Origin: Actinocrispum wychmicini
GTDB lineage: Bacteria > Actinomycetota > Actinomycetes > Mycobacteriales > Pseudonocardiaceae
Assembly: GCF_004345645.1 (NCBI RefSeq)
Contig: NZ_SLWS01000012.1
Span: 248,001 to 312,000 of the forward strand
Direction of reading: 5' to 3'
Length of the DNA: 64,000 nucleotides
The position numbers and the translations under genes were made by a program. Shown here in pieces: positions 33,548 to 42,004 of this stretch; positions within the stretch are counted from its first letter, which is position 1, and each line of letters opens with the position of its first letter. The notes under the pieces are model-generated. The model searched no databases and was not told the DNA's origin. It saw only the letters and a program-made list of their open reading frames with translations.

Positions 33548-34395
33548 CCATCCTGGTCGTCGGCGATGCCGGACTGGACGTAATCGCCATGCATGACAAG
33601 GCGATCACTTACGGCGACGACACCAGGGCTCAAATCCGGATCACCACGGGCGGGGCGGGCGCGAACACCGCGTCCTGGCTGGCCGCACTTGGCGCGGAAG
33701 TGGCGCTCGTCACCCGTGTTGGCGACGACACAGCAGGCCAACAGGTGCTCACGGAGTTGACGATGGCCGGCGTTCGGTGCGTCTTCACCGTCGATCCGAA
33801 CGCCGCCACTTGTTGCGTGGTCGTCCTCGTCGGCCCGGACGGACAACGGACCATGCTGCCCGACCACGGCGCCGGCGCGTTGCTGCGGCCGGAAGACCTG
33901 ACTCCGGAACTGGTCCGGACCAGTCGACATCTTCACCTTTCCGGCTATGTCCTGTTGGATCCACAGTCGCGAGACACCGGGTTGGCCATGCTCGACATGG
34001 CCAGGGACGCGGGTCTGACGACGTCCGTGGATCCTCAGTCGGCCGTGTTGCTCACGGACCCGGCGGCATTTCTGGAGTGGATCCGAGGAGTGGATCTGCT
34101 GCTGCCCAACAAGGACGAGCTCTCATTGCTGTCCGGCGCGCACGACCCGCTGGACTTCGTCGGGGCGATCGCGGTGACGTCCGGCGCCCACGGAGCCAGC
34201 TGGGTCGACCACGTCACAACGGTTTCCGTACCGGCAGAGCAGGTGTCCTGTGTGGACTCCACTGGCGGCGGAGACGCGTTCAACGCCGGCCTGCTGCTCG
34301 CCTGGCTTTCAGGCGAACAGCCGGAATCCGCTCTGCGCTCAGGGGTCGGCGCGGCGACCCGAGCCGTCGGTTCAGTGGGCGCTACCCCTCGATGA
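33544..34395 (+). CDS. psuK: PfkB family carbohydrate kinase, probable pseudouridine kinase
   Basis: The 283-residue kinase has the PfkB N-terminal signature TGGAGANTASWLAALGAEVALV and the C-terminal anion-hole motif DSTGGGDAFNAGLL with the catalytic Asp. Translational coupling with psuG makes pseudouridine (to pseudouridine 5'-phosphate) the likely substrate, though ribokinase-like activity cannot be excluded. Its 3' end overlaps that of the convergent DUF3099 gene by 14 bp. Confidence 0.9.
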   Translation: MTILVVGDAGLDVIAMHDKAITYGDDTRAQIRITTGGAGANTASWLAALGAEVALVTRVGDDTAGQQVLTELTMAGVRCVFTVDPNAATCCVVVLVGPDGQRTMLPDHGAGALLRPEDLTPELVRTSRHLHLSGYVLLDPQSRDTGLAMLDMARDAGLTTSVDPQSAVLLTDPAAFLEWIRGVDLLLPNKDELSLLSGAHDPLDFVGAIAVTSGAHGASWVDHVTTVSVPAEQVSCVDSTGGGDAFNAGLLLAWLSGEQPESALRSGVGAATRAVGSVGATPR

Positions 34396-34720
34396 TCTGT
34401 TGGTTGGTCCGCTCGATCGCTTGCGGCGACAGCTCGCCCTGCCGGTAGCGATACCTGCTGACCCGCTCCGCCTTCCGCGGCGGACGGTCGTTCGCGATCA
34501 GCACCGCCACCCACGGCAACGGCACCGACAGCAGCAGGAATCCCAGTGCCAGCCACCATGTCTGTTGGAAAATCAACGCCAGCAGGATGCACGGCAGACG
34601 CAGCGCCATCATGGTGATGTACTTGCGTTTACGTGCGGCGTGCTGTTCTTCGAACGACGGCGCAGCCTCGGTGATGAGAACCGGGGTGTCGTCCCGCTCG
34701 TGTGGTTCGGGACCCTTCAC
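34382..34720 (-). CDS. DUF3099 membrane protein
   Basis: The GTG at 34720, with GGAGGTGG just upstream, gives 112 residues. The core VLITEAAPSFEEQHAARKRKYITMM leads into two membrane helices (LRLPCILLALIFQQTWWLALGFLLLSVPLPWVAVLIAND) and a basic tail PPRKAERVSRYRYRQ. This is DUF3099, a small actinobacterial family with no known role. Longer in-frame starts overlap the next gene's promoter. Confidence 0.92.
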   Translation of the reverse strand: MKGPEPHERDDTPVLITEAAPSFEEQHAARKRKYITMMALRLPCILLALIFQQTWWLALGFLLLSVPLPWVAVLIANDRPPRKAERVSRYRYRQGELSPQAIERTNQQIIEG

Positions 34721-34797
34721 GACACCACCTCCACATGACCATCTTGCCACGCCGTACCCGACAGGACAGTACCCATTGGTCGTGAAAGTATTCCCAC

Positions 34798-36270
34798 GTG
34801 GCCGACGATCTCTCCCCGGAATTCTGTGCCGCGCTCCGCGAGGCGTTCGAACGCGCCGGCTACGACGCCGACAGCGTTCTTCGGCTGCTCGGCGAGTCCG
34901 CCCACGCGGCCCTCGGTCGCGGCGAGCCTGAGCCCGCGCGCCGTGCGAGCAGGGATGCCGGCCCGCTCGGCACATTGGTCAGGTTGTTTCTGACCGCAGA
35001 CGAACTGCCCGAACGGGAGGTGCGTGCCGCCCTTCCGTGGCCGTCCTCGGTGGCGGCCGGGCTCGTCCGGGTCGACGGCGACCGGGTGCGTGCGGGTCTC
35101 GACGTGCGACCTTTCGGTGACCACCAGGGTTCCTGGTGGGTGTTCGCCGACCTGGACGCCGAGTTGGGCGGTGAGGTGCGCGCCGACCATGTCCTGGGGA
35201 TCGGACACGCGTCGCTGAGCCTCGCCCGCGCAACCATCCGACGCACCGTGGGTACGGTGCTCGACCTCGGCACCGGTTCGGGAGTCCAGGCCCTGCACGC
35301 CAGCAGGCACGCGACCAGGATCACAGCGACGGATGTGTCCGCGCGGGCGCTCGCCCTGGCTTCGGCGACGTTCCGCATCAATGAACTCGATGTGGAGACC
35401 CGGCAGGGCTCGTGGTTCGATCCGGTCGTCGGGCGACGCTTCGACCAGGTCATCTGCAATCCGCCGTTCGTGGTCGGGCCGTCAAGGATCGACTACACGT
35501 ACCGCGATTCCGGGCTCGCCGGTGATGACGCGAGCGCGCTCGTGGTCGGCGCACTGCCCGAATACCTCACCAAGGGAGGAATCGGCCAGCTCCTGGCCTC
35601 CTGGCTGCACCTGCCCGGCCAGGATTGGGCCGAACGCGTGTCGTCCTGGCTGCCGGGCGGCGTGGACGCCTGGTTCGTACAACGGGACGTGGCAGAGCCG
35701 GACTTGTACGTCGGAACATGGCTGAAAGACGCCGGAATCGACCCACGCTCGGCCGCGGGATCCGCTCGGGCGTCGGCGTGGCTGGACTGGTTCGCGGAGA
35801 ACAAGGTCGAAGGGGTCGGCTTCGGGTTCGTCACCATCCGGCGAACCGACGGCGAGCCCCGGATCGTGTGCGAGGACCTGCGACACGCGTTCGACGACCC
35901 GCTCGGGCTCGAGGCCGCCGGCTGGCTGGACCGGATCGACTGGCTGCGGGCCCACTCGTCGCCGGACGCGTTGCTCGGCGCCCGGCTGAAGGTCGCGGAC
36001 TCCGTGGTGCTGGAAGAGGTTTCCGGTCCCGATGACGAAGGCTGGGAGGCGATCGTTCGGCGCCTGCACCTGACCAACGGACCCGGTTGGCAGCACGAGG
36101 TGGACGAACTGGTCAAGTCGTTGCTCGCCGGCTGCCGTGGGGTACTGCCGTTGGCCGACCTGTTGGACCTTTTGGCCGCCGCGCATGGTGTGCCGACCGA
36201 CGCGCTCATCATCGCCGCCTTGCCATTGGTCGACGAACTCGTCCGGCACGGGATGCTGGAGCCGGCGTGA
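34798..36270 (+). CDS. SAM-dependent methyltransferase, HemK/PrmC-like with DUF7059 N-domain
   Basis: The 490-residue protein has an N-terminal helical domain (residues 1-110) and a small-methyltransferase domain with the SAM motif VLDLGTGSGVQALHAS and the catalytic DQVICNPPFVVGPS. The NPPF tetrad is that of N6-adenine or glutamine methyltransferases. The C-terminal 200 residues are winged-helix-like. It probably methylates RNA, DNA or a translation protein. GTG start. Its stop overlaps the dtd start by GTGA, hinting at a translation-linked role. Confidence 0.88.
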   Translation: MADDLSPEFCAALREAFERAGYDADSVLRLLGESAHAALGRGEPEPARRASRDAGPLGTLVRLFLTADELPEREVRAALPWPSSVAAGLVRVDGDRVRAGLDVRPFGDHQGSWWVFADLDAELGGEVRADHVLGIGHASLSLARATIRRTVGTVLDLGTGSGVQALHASRHATRITATDVSARALALASATFRINELDVETRQGSWFDPVVGRRFDQVICNPPFVVGPSRIDYTYRDSGLAGDDASALVVGALPEYLTKGGIGQLLASWLHLPGQDWAERVSSWLPGGVDAWFVQRDVAEPDLYVGTWLKDAGIDPRSAAGSARASAWLDWFAENKVEGVGFGFVTIRRTDGEPRIVCEDLRHAFDDPLGLEAAGWLDRIDWLRAHSSPDALLGARLKVADSVVLEEVSGPDDEGWEAIVRRLHLTNGPGWQHEVDELVKSLLAGCRGVLPLADLLDLLAAAHGVPTDALIIAALPLVDELVRHGMLEPA

Positions 36271-36692
36271 GGGCGGTCGCGGCGCGCGTCACGAGCGCGA
36301 GCGTAACTGTGGACGGACGGGTCGTCGGCGCCATCAAAGATCCGGGGCTGTTGGTATTACTCGGCGTACATGTGAGTGATACGCCCGAAAAGGCAGCCAC
36401 AATGGCCCGGAAACTGCACGAACTCCGGATTCTTCGGGACGAGGAGTCATGTGCGTCATCTGGCGCACCACTTCTTGTCGTGAGCCAGTTCACTCTCTAC
36501 GGGGAACCCCGTAAGGGTCGTCGGCCCTCGTGGACCAATGCCGCCCGACCGGAACACGCCGAACCGCTGGTCGAGGCGGTGGTGGTCGAGCTGCGCGGTC
36601 GTGGTGCGCACGTGGAAACCGGCGAATTCGGCGCGATGATGTCGGTCGCCAGCGTCAACGACGGGCCGTTCACGGTGCTGGTTGAAATCTGA
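36267..36692 (+). CDS. dtd: D-aminoacyl-tRNA deacylase
   Basis: It removes D-amino acids (and glycine misattached to tRNA-Ala) from tRNA, keeping D-residues out of proteins. The 141-residue protein begins MRAVAARVTSASVTVDG and has the catalytic SQFTLYGEPRKGRRPSW segment and the cross-subunit GEFGAMMSVASVNDGPFTV, where the Gly-cisPro (GP) motif sits in NDGPFT. The GTG start overlaps the methyltransferase stop. Confidence 0.96.
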   Translation: MRAVAARVTSASVTVDGRVVGAIKDPGLLVLLGVHVSDTPEKAATMARKLHELRILRDEESCASSGAPLLVVSQFTLYGEPRKGRRPSWTNAARPEHAEPLVEAVVVELRGRGAHVETGEFGAMMSVASVNDGPFTVLVEI

Positions 36693-36813
36693 GGACGTTC
36701 TCAGCCGGACACTGTGGACAGTGTGTCACCGGACATCCCAGTCTCTCAGGAAAACCTCAGGTGCTGGCACGCAACCGCCCGTTGAGGTGTGACGTCATCC
36801 AGTTGGGGAAAGC

Positions 36814-36840
36814 GGGAACGAATCTCGACTCGGCCACGTT
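36814..36840 (+). promoter_or_regulatory. SigH/SigE/SigR-type promoter of sigB
   Basis: GGGAAC (36814-36819), 18 bases, then GTT (36838-36840) matches the GGGAAY-N16-19-GTT promoter read by ECF sigma factors of the SigR/SigH/SigE group. It lies about 100 bases before the sigB ATG. In M. tuberculosis sigB is known to be transcribed by SigE and SigH from such a site. The motif is seen; the sigma factor used here is inference. Confidence 0.75.
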
Positions 36841-36941
36841 TTCCCTAGTGTCCAACCAACGGGCTGCAGGGTCCCACCCGGACCGAGGTCGCGTGGGTGT
36901 GACGCGATTACAGCCAGCCCGAGACAGGGGGAGGGAGTCCG

Positions 36942-37922
36942 ATGACCGTCCCGCAGACGGTGGACCAGGAGGTTCCTGACGCCACCATGGAACTGGATCT
37001 CGACGCGCAGGGGCCGGCGGCGGACCTGGTCCGCGTCTACCTCAACGGAATCGGCAAGACGGCGCTGCTGACGGCGGCCCAAGAGGTGGAGCTGGCCAAG
37101 CGTATCGAGGCGGGGGTCTTCGCGCAGCACATGCTGGAGAGCAACCCACAGCTTCCGGCGCAGCGCAAACTCGAGCTGAAGTCACTTGTCGGCGACGGGC
37201 ATGTCGCCAAGAACCACCTGTTGGAAGCGAACCTGCGCCTGGTCGTGTCGCTGGCCAAGCGTTACACCGGCCGCGGCATGCCGTTGCTCGACCTGATTCA
37301 GGAAGGCAACCTTGGCCTGATCCGCGCGGTGGAGAAGTTCGACTACACCAAGGGGTTCAAGTTCTCCACGTACGCCACGTGGTGGATCCGGCAGGCCATC
37401 ACCCGGGGAATGGCCGACCAGGGTCGCACCATCCGGCTGCCCGTCCACCTGGTCGAGCAGGTGAACAAGCTGGCCCGGATCAAGCGCGACCTGCACCAGC
37501 AGCTCGGTCGCGAGGCCACCACGGACGAACTCGCCAAGGAGTCCGGACTGAGCCCGAACAAGGTGGCCGACCTGCTCGACCACGCCCGGGACCCAGTCAG
37601 CCTGGACATGCCGGTGGGCGCCGAGGAGGACGCCCCGCTGGGTGACTTCATCGAGGACTCCGAGGCCACCGACGCCGAGGGAGCGGTGATCTCCGGCCTG
37701 CTGCAGGACGACCTCCGTCGTGTCCTCTCGACGTTGGACGAGCGCGAGCAGCATGTCATCCGGCTCCGGTACGGGATCGATGACGGCCAGCCGCGCACGC
37801 TCGACCAGATCGGCAAGCGGTTCGGGTTGTCCCGGGAACGGGTGCGGCAGATCGAGCGTGAGGTCATGTCGAAGCTGCGCCAGGGTGAACGAGCCGAGAA
37901 GCTCCGCGCTTACGCGAGCTGA
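36942..37922 (+). CDS. sigB: principal-like sigma factor SigB
   Basis: The 326-residue group 2 sigma factor lacks the long Ala/Lys N-terminus of SigA but has all core regions: LVRVYLNGIGKTALL (1.2), EANLRLVVSLAKRYTGRGM and FSTYATWWIRQAI (2), LPVHLVEQVNKLARI (3), and LDEREQHVIRLRYGI with GLSRERVRQIEREVMSKLR (4). It serves stress and stationary-phase transcription. GGGGGAGGGAG precedes the ATG and a SigH/E-type promoter lies upstream. Confidence 0.96.
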   Translation: MTVPQTVDQEVPDATMELDLDAQGPAADLVRVYLNGIGKTALLTAAQEVELAKRIEAGVFAQHMLESNPQLPAQRKLELKSLVGDGHVAKNHLLEANLRLVVSLAKRYTGRGMPLLDLIQEGNLGLIRAVEKFDYTKGFKFSTYATWWIRQAITRGMADQGRTIRLPVHLVEQVNKLARIKRDLHQQLGREATTDELAKESGLSPNKVADLLDHARDPVSLDMPVGAEEDAPLGDFIEDSEATDAEGAVISGLLQDDLRRVLSTLDEREQHVIRLRYGIDDGQPRTLDQIGKRFGLSRERVRQIEREVMSKLRQGERAEKLRAYAS

Positions 37923-37924
37923 TC

Positions 37925-37972
37925 GTGACACAGGTCACCCAATTGGCACTGTCATGACGTGACATGGGTCAC
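37925..37972 (+). promoter_or_regulatory. two Crp/GlxR-like sites downstream of sigB
   Basis: GTGA-CACAGG-TCAC (37925-37938) and GTGA-CATGGG-TCAC (37959-37972) both fit the core GTGA-N6-TCAC of Crp-family regulators. Their centres are 34 bp apart, about three helical turns. The first begins three bases after the sigB stop. They lie about 260-300 bp upstream of the class I fumarase start and may control it. No Crp gene is in the window. Confidence 0.6.
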
Positions 37973-38041
37973 GATACTTAGGCGGAACAATCGATAGCTA
38001 CGCGGCGCGTACGAAGAGAAACAGTGCGTAGTCGCTCTCCC

Positions 38042-38080
38042 CGGAAGGTCGCGGCGGTCGGGGGCTGGCGCGGCCTTCCG
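38042..38080. terminator. long hairpin between sigB and fumarase genes
   Basis: CGGAAGGTCGCG (38042-38053) pairs with CGCGGCCTTCCG (38069-38080), 12 bp with one G-U pair, around a 15-base loop. It may end sigB transcription or belong to the fumarase leader; no T-run follows. Confidence 0.4.
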
Positions 38081-38232
38081 ACATGCTCCGCACGTCACAG
38101 GTGGCGGGATCATAGGGGTGCGATTCTCGCCGCCTCGTGACGCGCGGTTCCTCGTGCGGGGCTCACATCAGGCGGTTCTCCGTCGGGCGGTAACGTCAAA
38201 CCTTGTTCCCACCCGCGCGCAAAGGAGCCCGC

Positions 38233-39891
38233 GTGACCGCCACCACGTTCCAGTACACCGACGTGCTCCCGCTCACCCCGGACAACCACACCGAATATCG
38301 GTTGGTGACCGCGGACGGTATGCGAGTCGTCGAGGCCGCTGGACGCCGCTTCCTGGAGGTCGACCCAGCGGTCCTGACCCTGCTCGCCCGCGAAGCGATC
38401 AAGGACATTCAACACCTGTTGCGTCCCTCCCACCTCGCTCAACTGCGCGCGATCGTCGACGACCCCGAGGCTTCCGGCAACGACCGTTTCGTCGCGATGG
38501 ACCTGCTGCGCAACGCCTGCATCTCCGCCGGTGGCGTGCTGCCGATGTGCCAGGACACCGGAACCGCGATCGTCATCGGGAAGCGCACCGAGGGAGTCCT
38601 CACCGGCGGCACCGACGAAGAGGCTTTGTCCCTGGGGATCTTCGATGCCTACCAGCAACTGAACCTGCGGTACTCCCAGATGGCCCCGGTGAATTTCTGG
38701 GACGAGCGCAACACCGGCACGAACCTGCCAGCTCAGATCGAGCTGTACAACGCTCCAGGCACAGACCCCCGCTATGACCTCCTGTTCATGGCGAAGGGTG
38801 GCGGCAGTGCCAACAAGACCTTCCTCTATCAGGAGACCAAAGCGGTTCTGAACCCCAACCGCCTAGCCAAGTTCCTTGACGAGAAGTTGCGCAGCCTCGG
38901 CACCGCCGCCTGCCCGCCGTACCATCTCGCCATCGTCGTCGGCGGTCTGTCCGCCGAACAGAACCTCAAGACCGCCAAGCTCGCCTCCGCCCGGTATCTC
39001 GACAATCTGCCGCTCGAAGGCTCTGCCCTCGGTCACGGCTTCCGTGACGTCGACCTGGAACAGCAGGTCCTGGAAATGACCAGGCAGTTCGGCATCGGCG
39101 CCCAGTTCGGCGGCAAGTACTTCTGCCACGACGTACGCGTCATCCGGCTTCCCCGCCACGGCGCCTCGTGCCCGGTCGGCATCGCCGTTTCCTGCTCAGC
39201 CGACCGCCAGGCCAAAGGCAAGATCACCGCGGACGGGCTGTTCTTGGAACAACTGGAACGAGACCCAGCCCGCTTCCTCCCTGAAATCCAGGGCGAAGAC
39301 CTCTCCGAAGAGGTCGTCCGGATCGACCTCACCCGACCGATGGCCGAGATCCGCTCCACCCTGTCCGCGCTCCCGGTGAAAACACGCCTGTCCTTGACCG
39401 GTCCACTCGTCGTCGCCCGCGACATCGCTCACGCCAAGATCAAAGAACGCCTCGACGCGGGCGAACCCATGCCGCAGTACATGCGTGACCACCCTGTGTA
39501 CTACGCCGGCCCAGCCAAAACCCCCGAGGGATACGCCTCCGGCTCCTTCGGCCCGACCACTGCCGGGCGGATGGACTCCTACGTGGCCCAGTTCCAGGCC
39601 GCCGGCGGCTCACTCGTCATGCTCGCCAAAGGAAACCGGTCACGCCAAGTGACCGACGCCTGCCAATCTCACGGCGGCTTCTATCTCGGCTCCATCGGTG
39701 GGCCGGCGGCTCGATTGGCCAAGGACTGCATCCGCAAGGTCGACGTCCTGGAGTATCCGGAACTGGGGATGGAAGCGGTCTGGACGATCGAGGTCGAAGA
39801 CTTCCCCGCGTTCATCGTCGTTGACGACAAAGGCAACGACTTCTTCGCGGAAACCTCCGCCCCGACGCTACAGATCTCCTTCCGCAAGTAA
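38233..39891 (+). CDS. class I fumarate hydratase (iron-sulfur)
   Basis: It interconverts fumarate and malate in the TCA cycle using a [4Fe-4S] cluster. The GTG at 38233, with AAAGGAG 5 bases upstream, gives 552 residues. The N-terminal domain carries GVLPMCQDTGTAIVIGKR (cluster Cys at about 106), FMAKGGGSANKTFLY, and the other cluster cysteines in AACPPYHLAIVVGG and ASCPVGIAVSC. The C-terminal fumarase domain has GPLVVARDIAHAKIKERL and GSFGPTTAGRMDSYV. Length matches E. coli FumA/B (548). The enzyme class is oxygen-sensitive. Confidence 0.95.
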   Translation: MTATTFQYTDVLPLTPDNHTEYRLVTADGMRVVEAAGRRFLEVDPAVLTLLAREAIKDIQHLLRPSHLAQLRAIVDDPEASGNDRFVAMDLLRNACISAGGVLPMCQDTGTAIVIGKRTEGVLTGGTDEEALSLGIFDAYQQLNLRYSQMAPVNFWDERNTGTNLPAQIELYNAPGTDPRYDLLFMAKGGGSANKTFLYQETKAVLNPNRLAKFLDEKLRSLGTAACPPYHLAIVVGGLSAEQNLKTAKLASARYLDNLPLEGSALGHGFRDVDLEQQVLEMTRQFGIGAQFGGKYFCHDVRVIRLPRHGASCPVGIAVSCSADRQAKGKITADGLFLEQLERDPARFLPEIQGEDLSEEVVRIDLTRPMAEIRSTLSALPVKTRLSLTGPLVVARDIAHAKIKERLDAGEPMPQYMRDHPVYYAGPAKTPEGYASGSFGPTTAGRMDSYVAQFQAAGGSLVMLAKGNRSRQVTDACQSHGGFYLGSIGGPAARLAKDCIRKVDVLEYPELGMEAVWTIEVEDFPAFIVVDDKGNDFFAETSAPTLQISFRK

Positions 39892-40018
39892 CCGCTCGCC
39901 GCCGTCTACGCCCACGTACTGATCCAGCTGCTTCTCCAAAACGGCTACATCCACGTTCCCTGAACAAGCGGATGGGCGAAGGCGACCGCAGGCTCAATCG
40001 CCGCCCTGAGCCCGGCGT

Positions 40019-40258
40019 TCAGGTGGACTGGCCTCGACCGTGGCCCGGCGAGGCCCTCCACCACTCAGCAGCCTGCCCGGTGCCTCCCCTGGAACCACCT
40101 TGGAGGTACATCACCAACCTGCGCTCCCGGCGGCCGCTGAGGGGATTCGCCCTGATGACCCGAGTGTCCAGAACTGCACCGAGATCCACAGGATCACCTG
40201 AGTCGGCATCCCAATACGCGAACTGGCCCCAGGAGACCTCAAAACGTTCCCGGGGCAT
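40019..40258 (-). CDS. small hypothetical protein
   Basis: An open frame of 79 residues begins MPRERFEVSWGQFAYWDADS and has balanced protein-like composition over its first 60 residues. GGAAGG lies five bases before the ATG. No family is recognised. Its last 20 residues are less convincing, and it could be a decayed gene. It is the only plausible coding content between the fumarase and the nuclease-like gene. Confidence 0.4.
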   Translation of the reverse strand: MPRERFEVSWGQFAYWDADSGDPVDLGAVLDTRVIRANPLSGRRERRLVMYLQGGSRGGTGQAAEWWRASPGHGRGQST

Positions 40259-40399
40259 CTCGACCTTCCAGACGAATCGTCGTGATCATCTAGCCAGAAA
40301 GGTTCACGTCGCGTCGTGCGGCAACAAGTCGTCTCCCTGTTGTCACCACTGGGCCAACTGCGCTCCGGCTTCCCTGCGCACGACCACAACAGCTCAACC

Positions 40400-41266
40400 T
40401 CACCGTTCGTCGAAAACGATGTCCTCCGGCGGCACCGTCATCCGCACCGTGTTGTCATCGATCACCTGAACAACGGTGTCAAGGCCGGTCGAATGCCCGG
40501 TGGACACAATGAACAGTCGGTCGTCTCGTTGGGCCAGGAAGGCAGGGAACCCCGCGAGCGACAGGTCACCGTCATTCAGCGCCAGATAGTCGGCCAGGCG
40601 ACGGAACAGCTTCGGTAGCACCACCACGTCGTCGAACAACGAACGGGCGGTCGCGACAGCGGCTCCGCTCTGCGTCCGATCGTCCGGCCACAGGCCGAGA
40701 TCCTCTGCTCGGGCCGTCTTGGCCGCCTCCGTCAACGCGGTCCGCAGATCAGGGAACAGCTTCCGGTAGAAGGTGGGATACGCCAACCCACGCGCGAGCT
40801 GGTGGTAGTTCACGGTCCGTTGAAGGAGCGCGGCGTCGACAAAGATGTTCGTGCCACTCTTGACAGGCGCATGGCCCTTGCCCGCAAAGGAAACACAACG
40901 GCCGTAGACGTCCGCGGTGCGAGTCAGGATGTATCCCGTAACCTGCTCGGGGTCACTTCCTGTCACCGTACCGTGGTCGTTGCGAACCACCTTCGTGAAG
41001 CCGAGCCATTCCAGCAGCTCACTCGCGGCCGCCTCCCCGAACCGACGCGGCTGGTGCTGTTCGCCGGCTTTGGTCAGGAAATGGGTCTCCAACGCGTCGA
41101 TGGCGTCCAATCGAAGCTGGGCCCCTCCGCTCGCGTTCCGCTGGACCTTGTGCGGACCACCAACGCGGTCCCACTCGGCTGGATCGTTCGGGTAGAAGCG
41201 GACCGAGTCCCCGTCCGGACTGGCCCCGACTATGCGATAAGTGCCTTCGATCACCAGCATGGCCAT
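40400..41266 (-). CDS. staphylococcal-nuclease-like (SNase/TNase) domain protein
   Basis: The ATG at 41266, with GAGGGAGAG upstream, gives 288 residues. The first 150 residues follow the SNase OB barrel: GDSVRFYP at the Ca2+ loop, then LRLDAIDALETHF, which aligns with the catalytic Arg and Glu region. YGRCVSFAG and QLARGLAYPTFYRKL match the later strand and helix. The C-terminal 120 residues are not recognised (DLRTALTEAAKTAR onward). A cytosolic nuclease acting on DNA or RNA is likely; activity is not assured because spacing in the active site is unusual. Confidence 0.75.
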   Translation of the reverse strand: MAMLVIEGTYRIVGASPDGDSVRFYPNDPAEWDRVGGPHKVQRNASGGAQLRLDAIDALETHFLTKAGEQHQPRRFGEAAASELLEWLGFTKVVRNDHGTVTGSDPEQVTGYILTRTADVYGRCVSFAGKGHAPVKSGTNIFVDAALLQRTVNYHQLARGLAYPTFYRKLFPDLRTALTEAAKTARAEDLGLWPDDRTQSGAAVATARSLFDDVVVLPKLFRRLADYLALNDGDLSLAGFPAFLAQRDDRLFIVSTGHSTGLDTVVQVIDDNTVRMTVPPEDIVFDER

Positions 41267-41395
41267 GGTGACTCTCCCTCGGCTGATACTCCCCTGTACT
41301 CGGACGTATCGGCCGCGCGGCACTTTGGTTAGGGACGTCACCCGTTCGGCCCAATGGAGAGCCCGGCCGGTGGGGCAGACCGACCGGGCCGGCTT

Positions 41396-41851
41396 CTAGT
41401 AGGTCCGCTTCTGGTAGTCCAGCACGACGGTCCGCTCGCCGAGCGGAGCGTTGAGCGTCACGATGAACGACGGGTAACGAATGTCCATCGTGCACATTTG
41501 CTGCTTGGCCGGGGTTGACTCGACCATGGTGAGCGCGACCTGCTGATCAGTCTGCGCGGCGATCTCCACACTGGCCTTACTACAGCCGCCTTCCTGCGCG
41601 ACCAGGCCAATCCGAGTGCCGTTTCCCTCTGTCCACACTTTTCTCGGATACTCCTCGGGCAGCTTCGTGACATCGAGCTTCGTCACCAACTTGGCCCCGC
41701 TGGGCAGTTCGCCGGACGACGGCTGTGCGGCCGAGGGCGCCTCAGAGGGCAGTTCCGATCGCGACGGGCTCGAGCCGGCCCCGTTCGTAACCCCACACGC
41801 GGCGCTCAATGCGAGCAAAACCCCGGCTCCGAGAGTGGCTAGACGGCTCAT
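41396..41851 (-). CDS. small secreted lipoprotein, unknown function
   Basis: The ATG at 41851 gives 151 residues with a lipoprotein signal peptide LGAGVLLALSAAC (Cys at about 19). A Ser/Pro-rich linker (residues 25-48) and a domain of about 100 residues with GGCSKASVEIAAQTDQQVAL and the paired Cys of QQMCTMDIRYP follow. The two cysteines may form a disulfide. An eight-codon longer start is possible. No function is known. Confidence 0.8.
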   Translation of the reverse strand: MSRLATLGAGVLLALSAACGVTNGAGSSPSRSELPSEAPSAAQPSSGELPSGAKLVTKLDVTKLPEEYPRKVWTEGNGTRIGLVAQEGGCSKASVEIAAQTDQQVALTMVESTPAKQQMCTMDIRYPSFIVTLNAPLGERTVVLDYQKRTY

Positions 41852-42004
41852 GTGACTGGGACGGCGCCAGCGCACCCGCAGGTTGCATGATCCCGCCAGA
41901 CCACCCGAATCAGCACCCGGCCACAGACAGCAACAAGATCCACCTTCGAGTGAAACCCAACAAAACCCCTACTCAACCCACCCCCACAAAGATAACTTGA
42001 ACGC

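Noticed and set aside
38042..38080. Possible riboswitch or small RNA before the fumarase gene
   Set aside because: Only one hairpin is seen, with no conserved aptamer features that I recognise, so I kept it as a terminator-like hairpin only.
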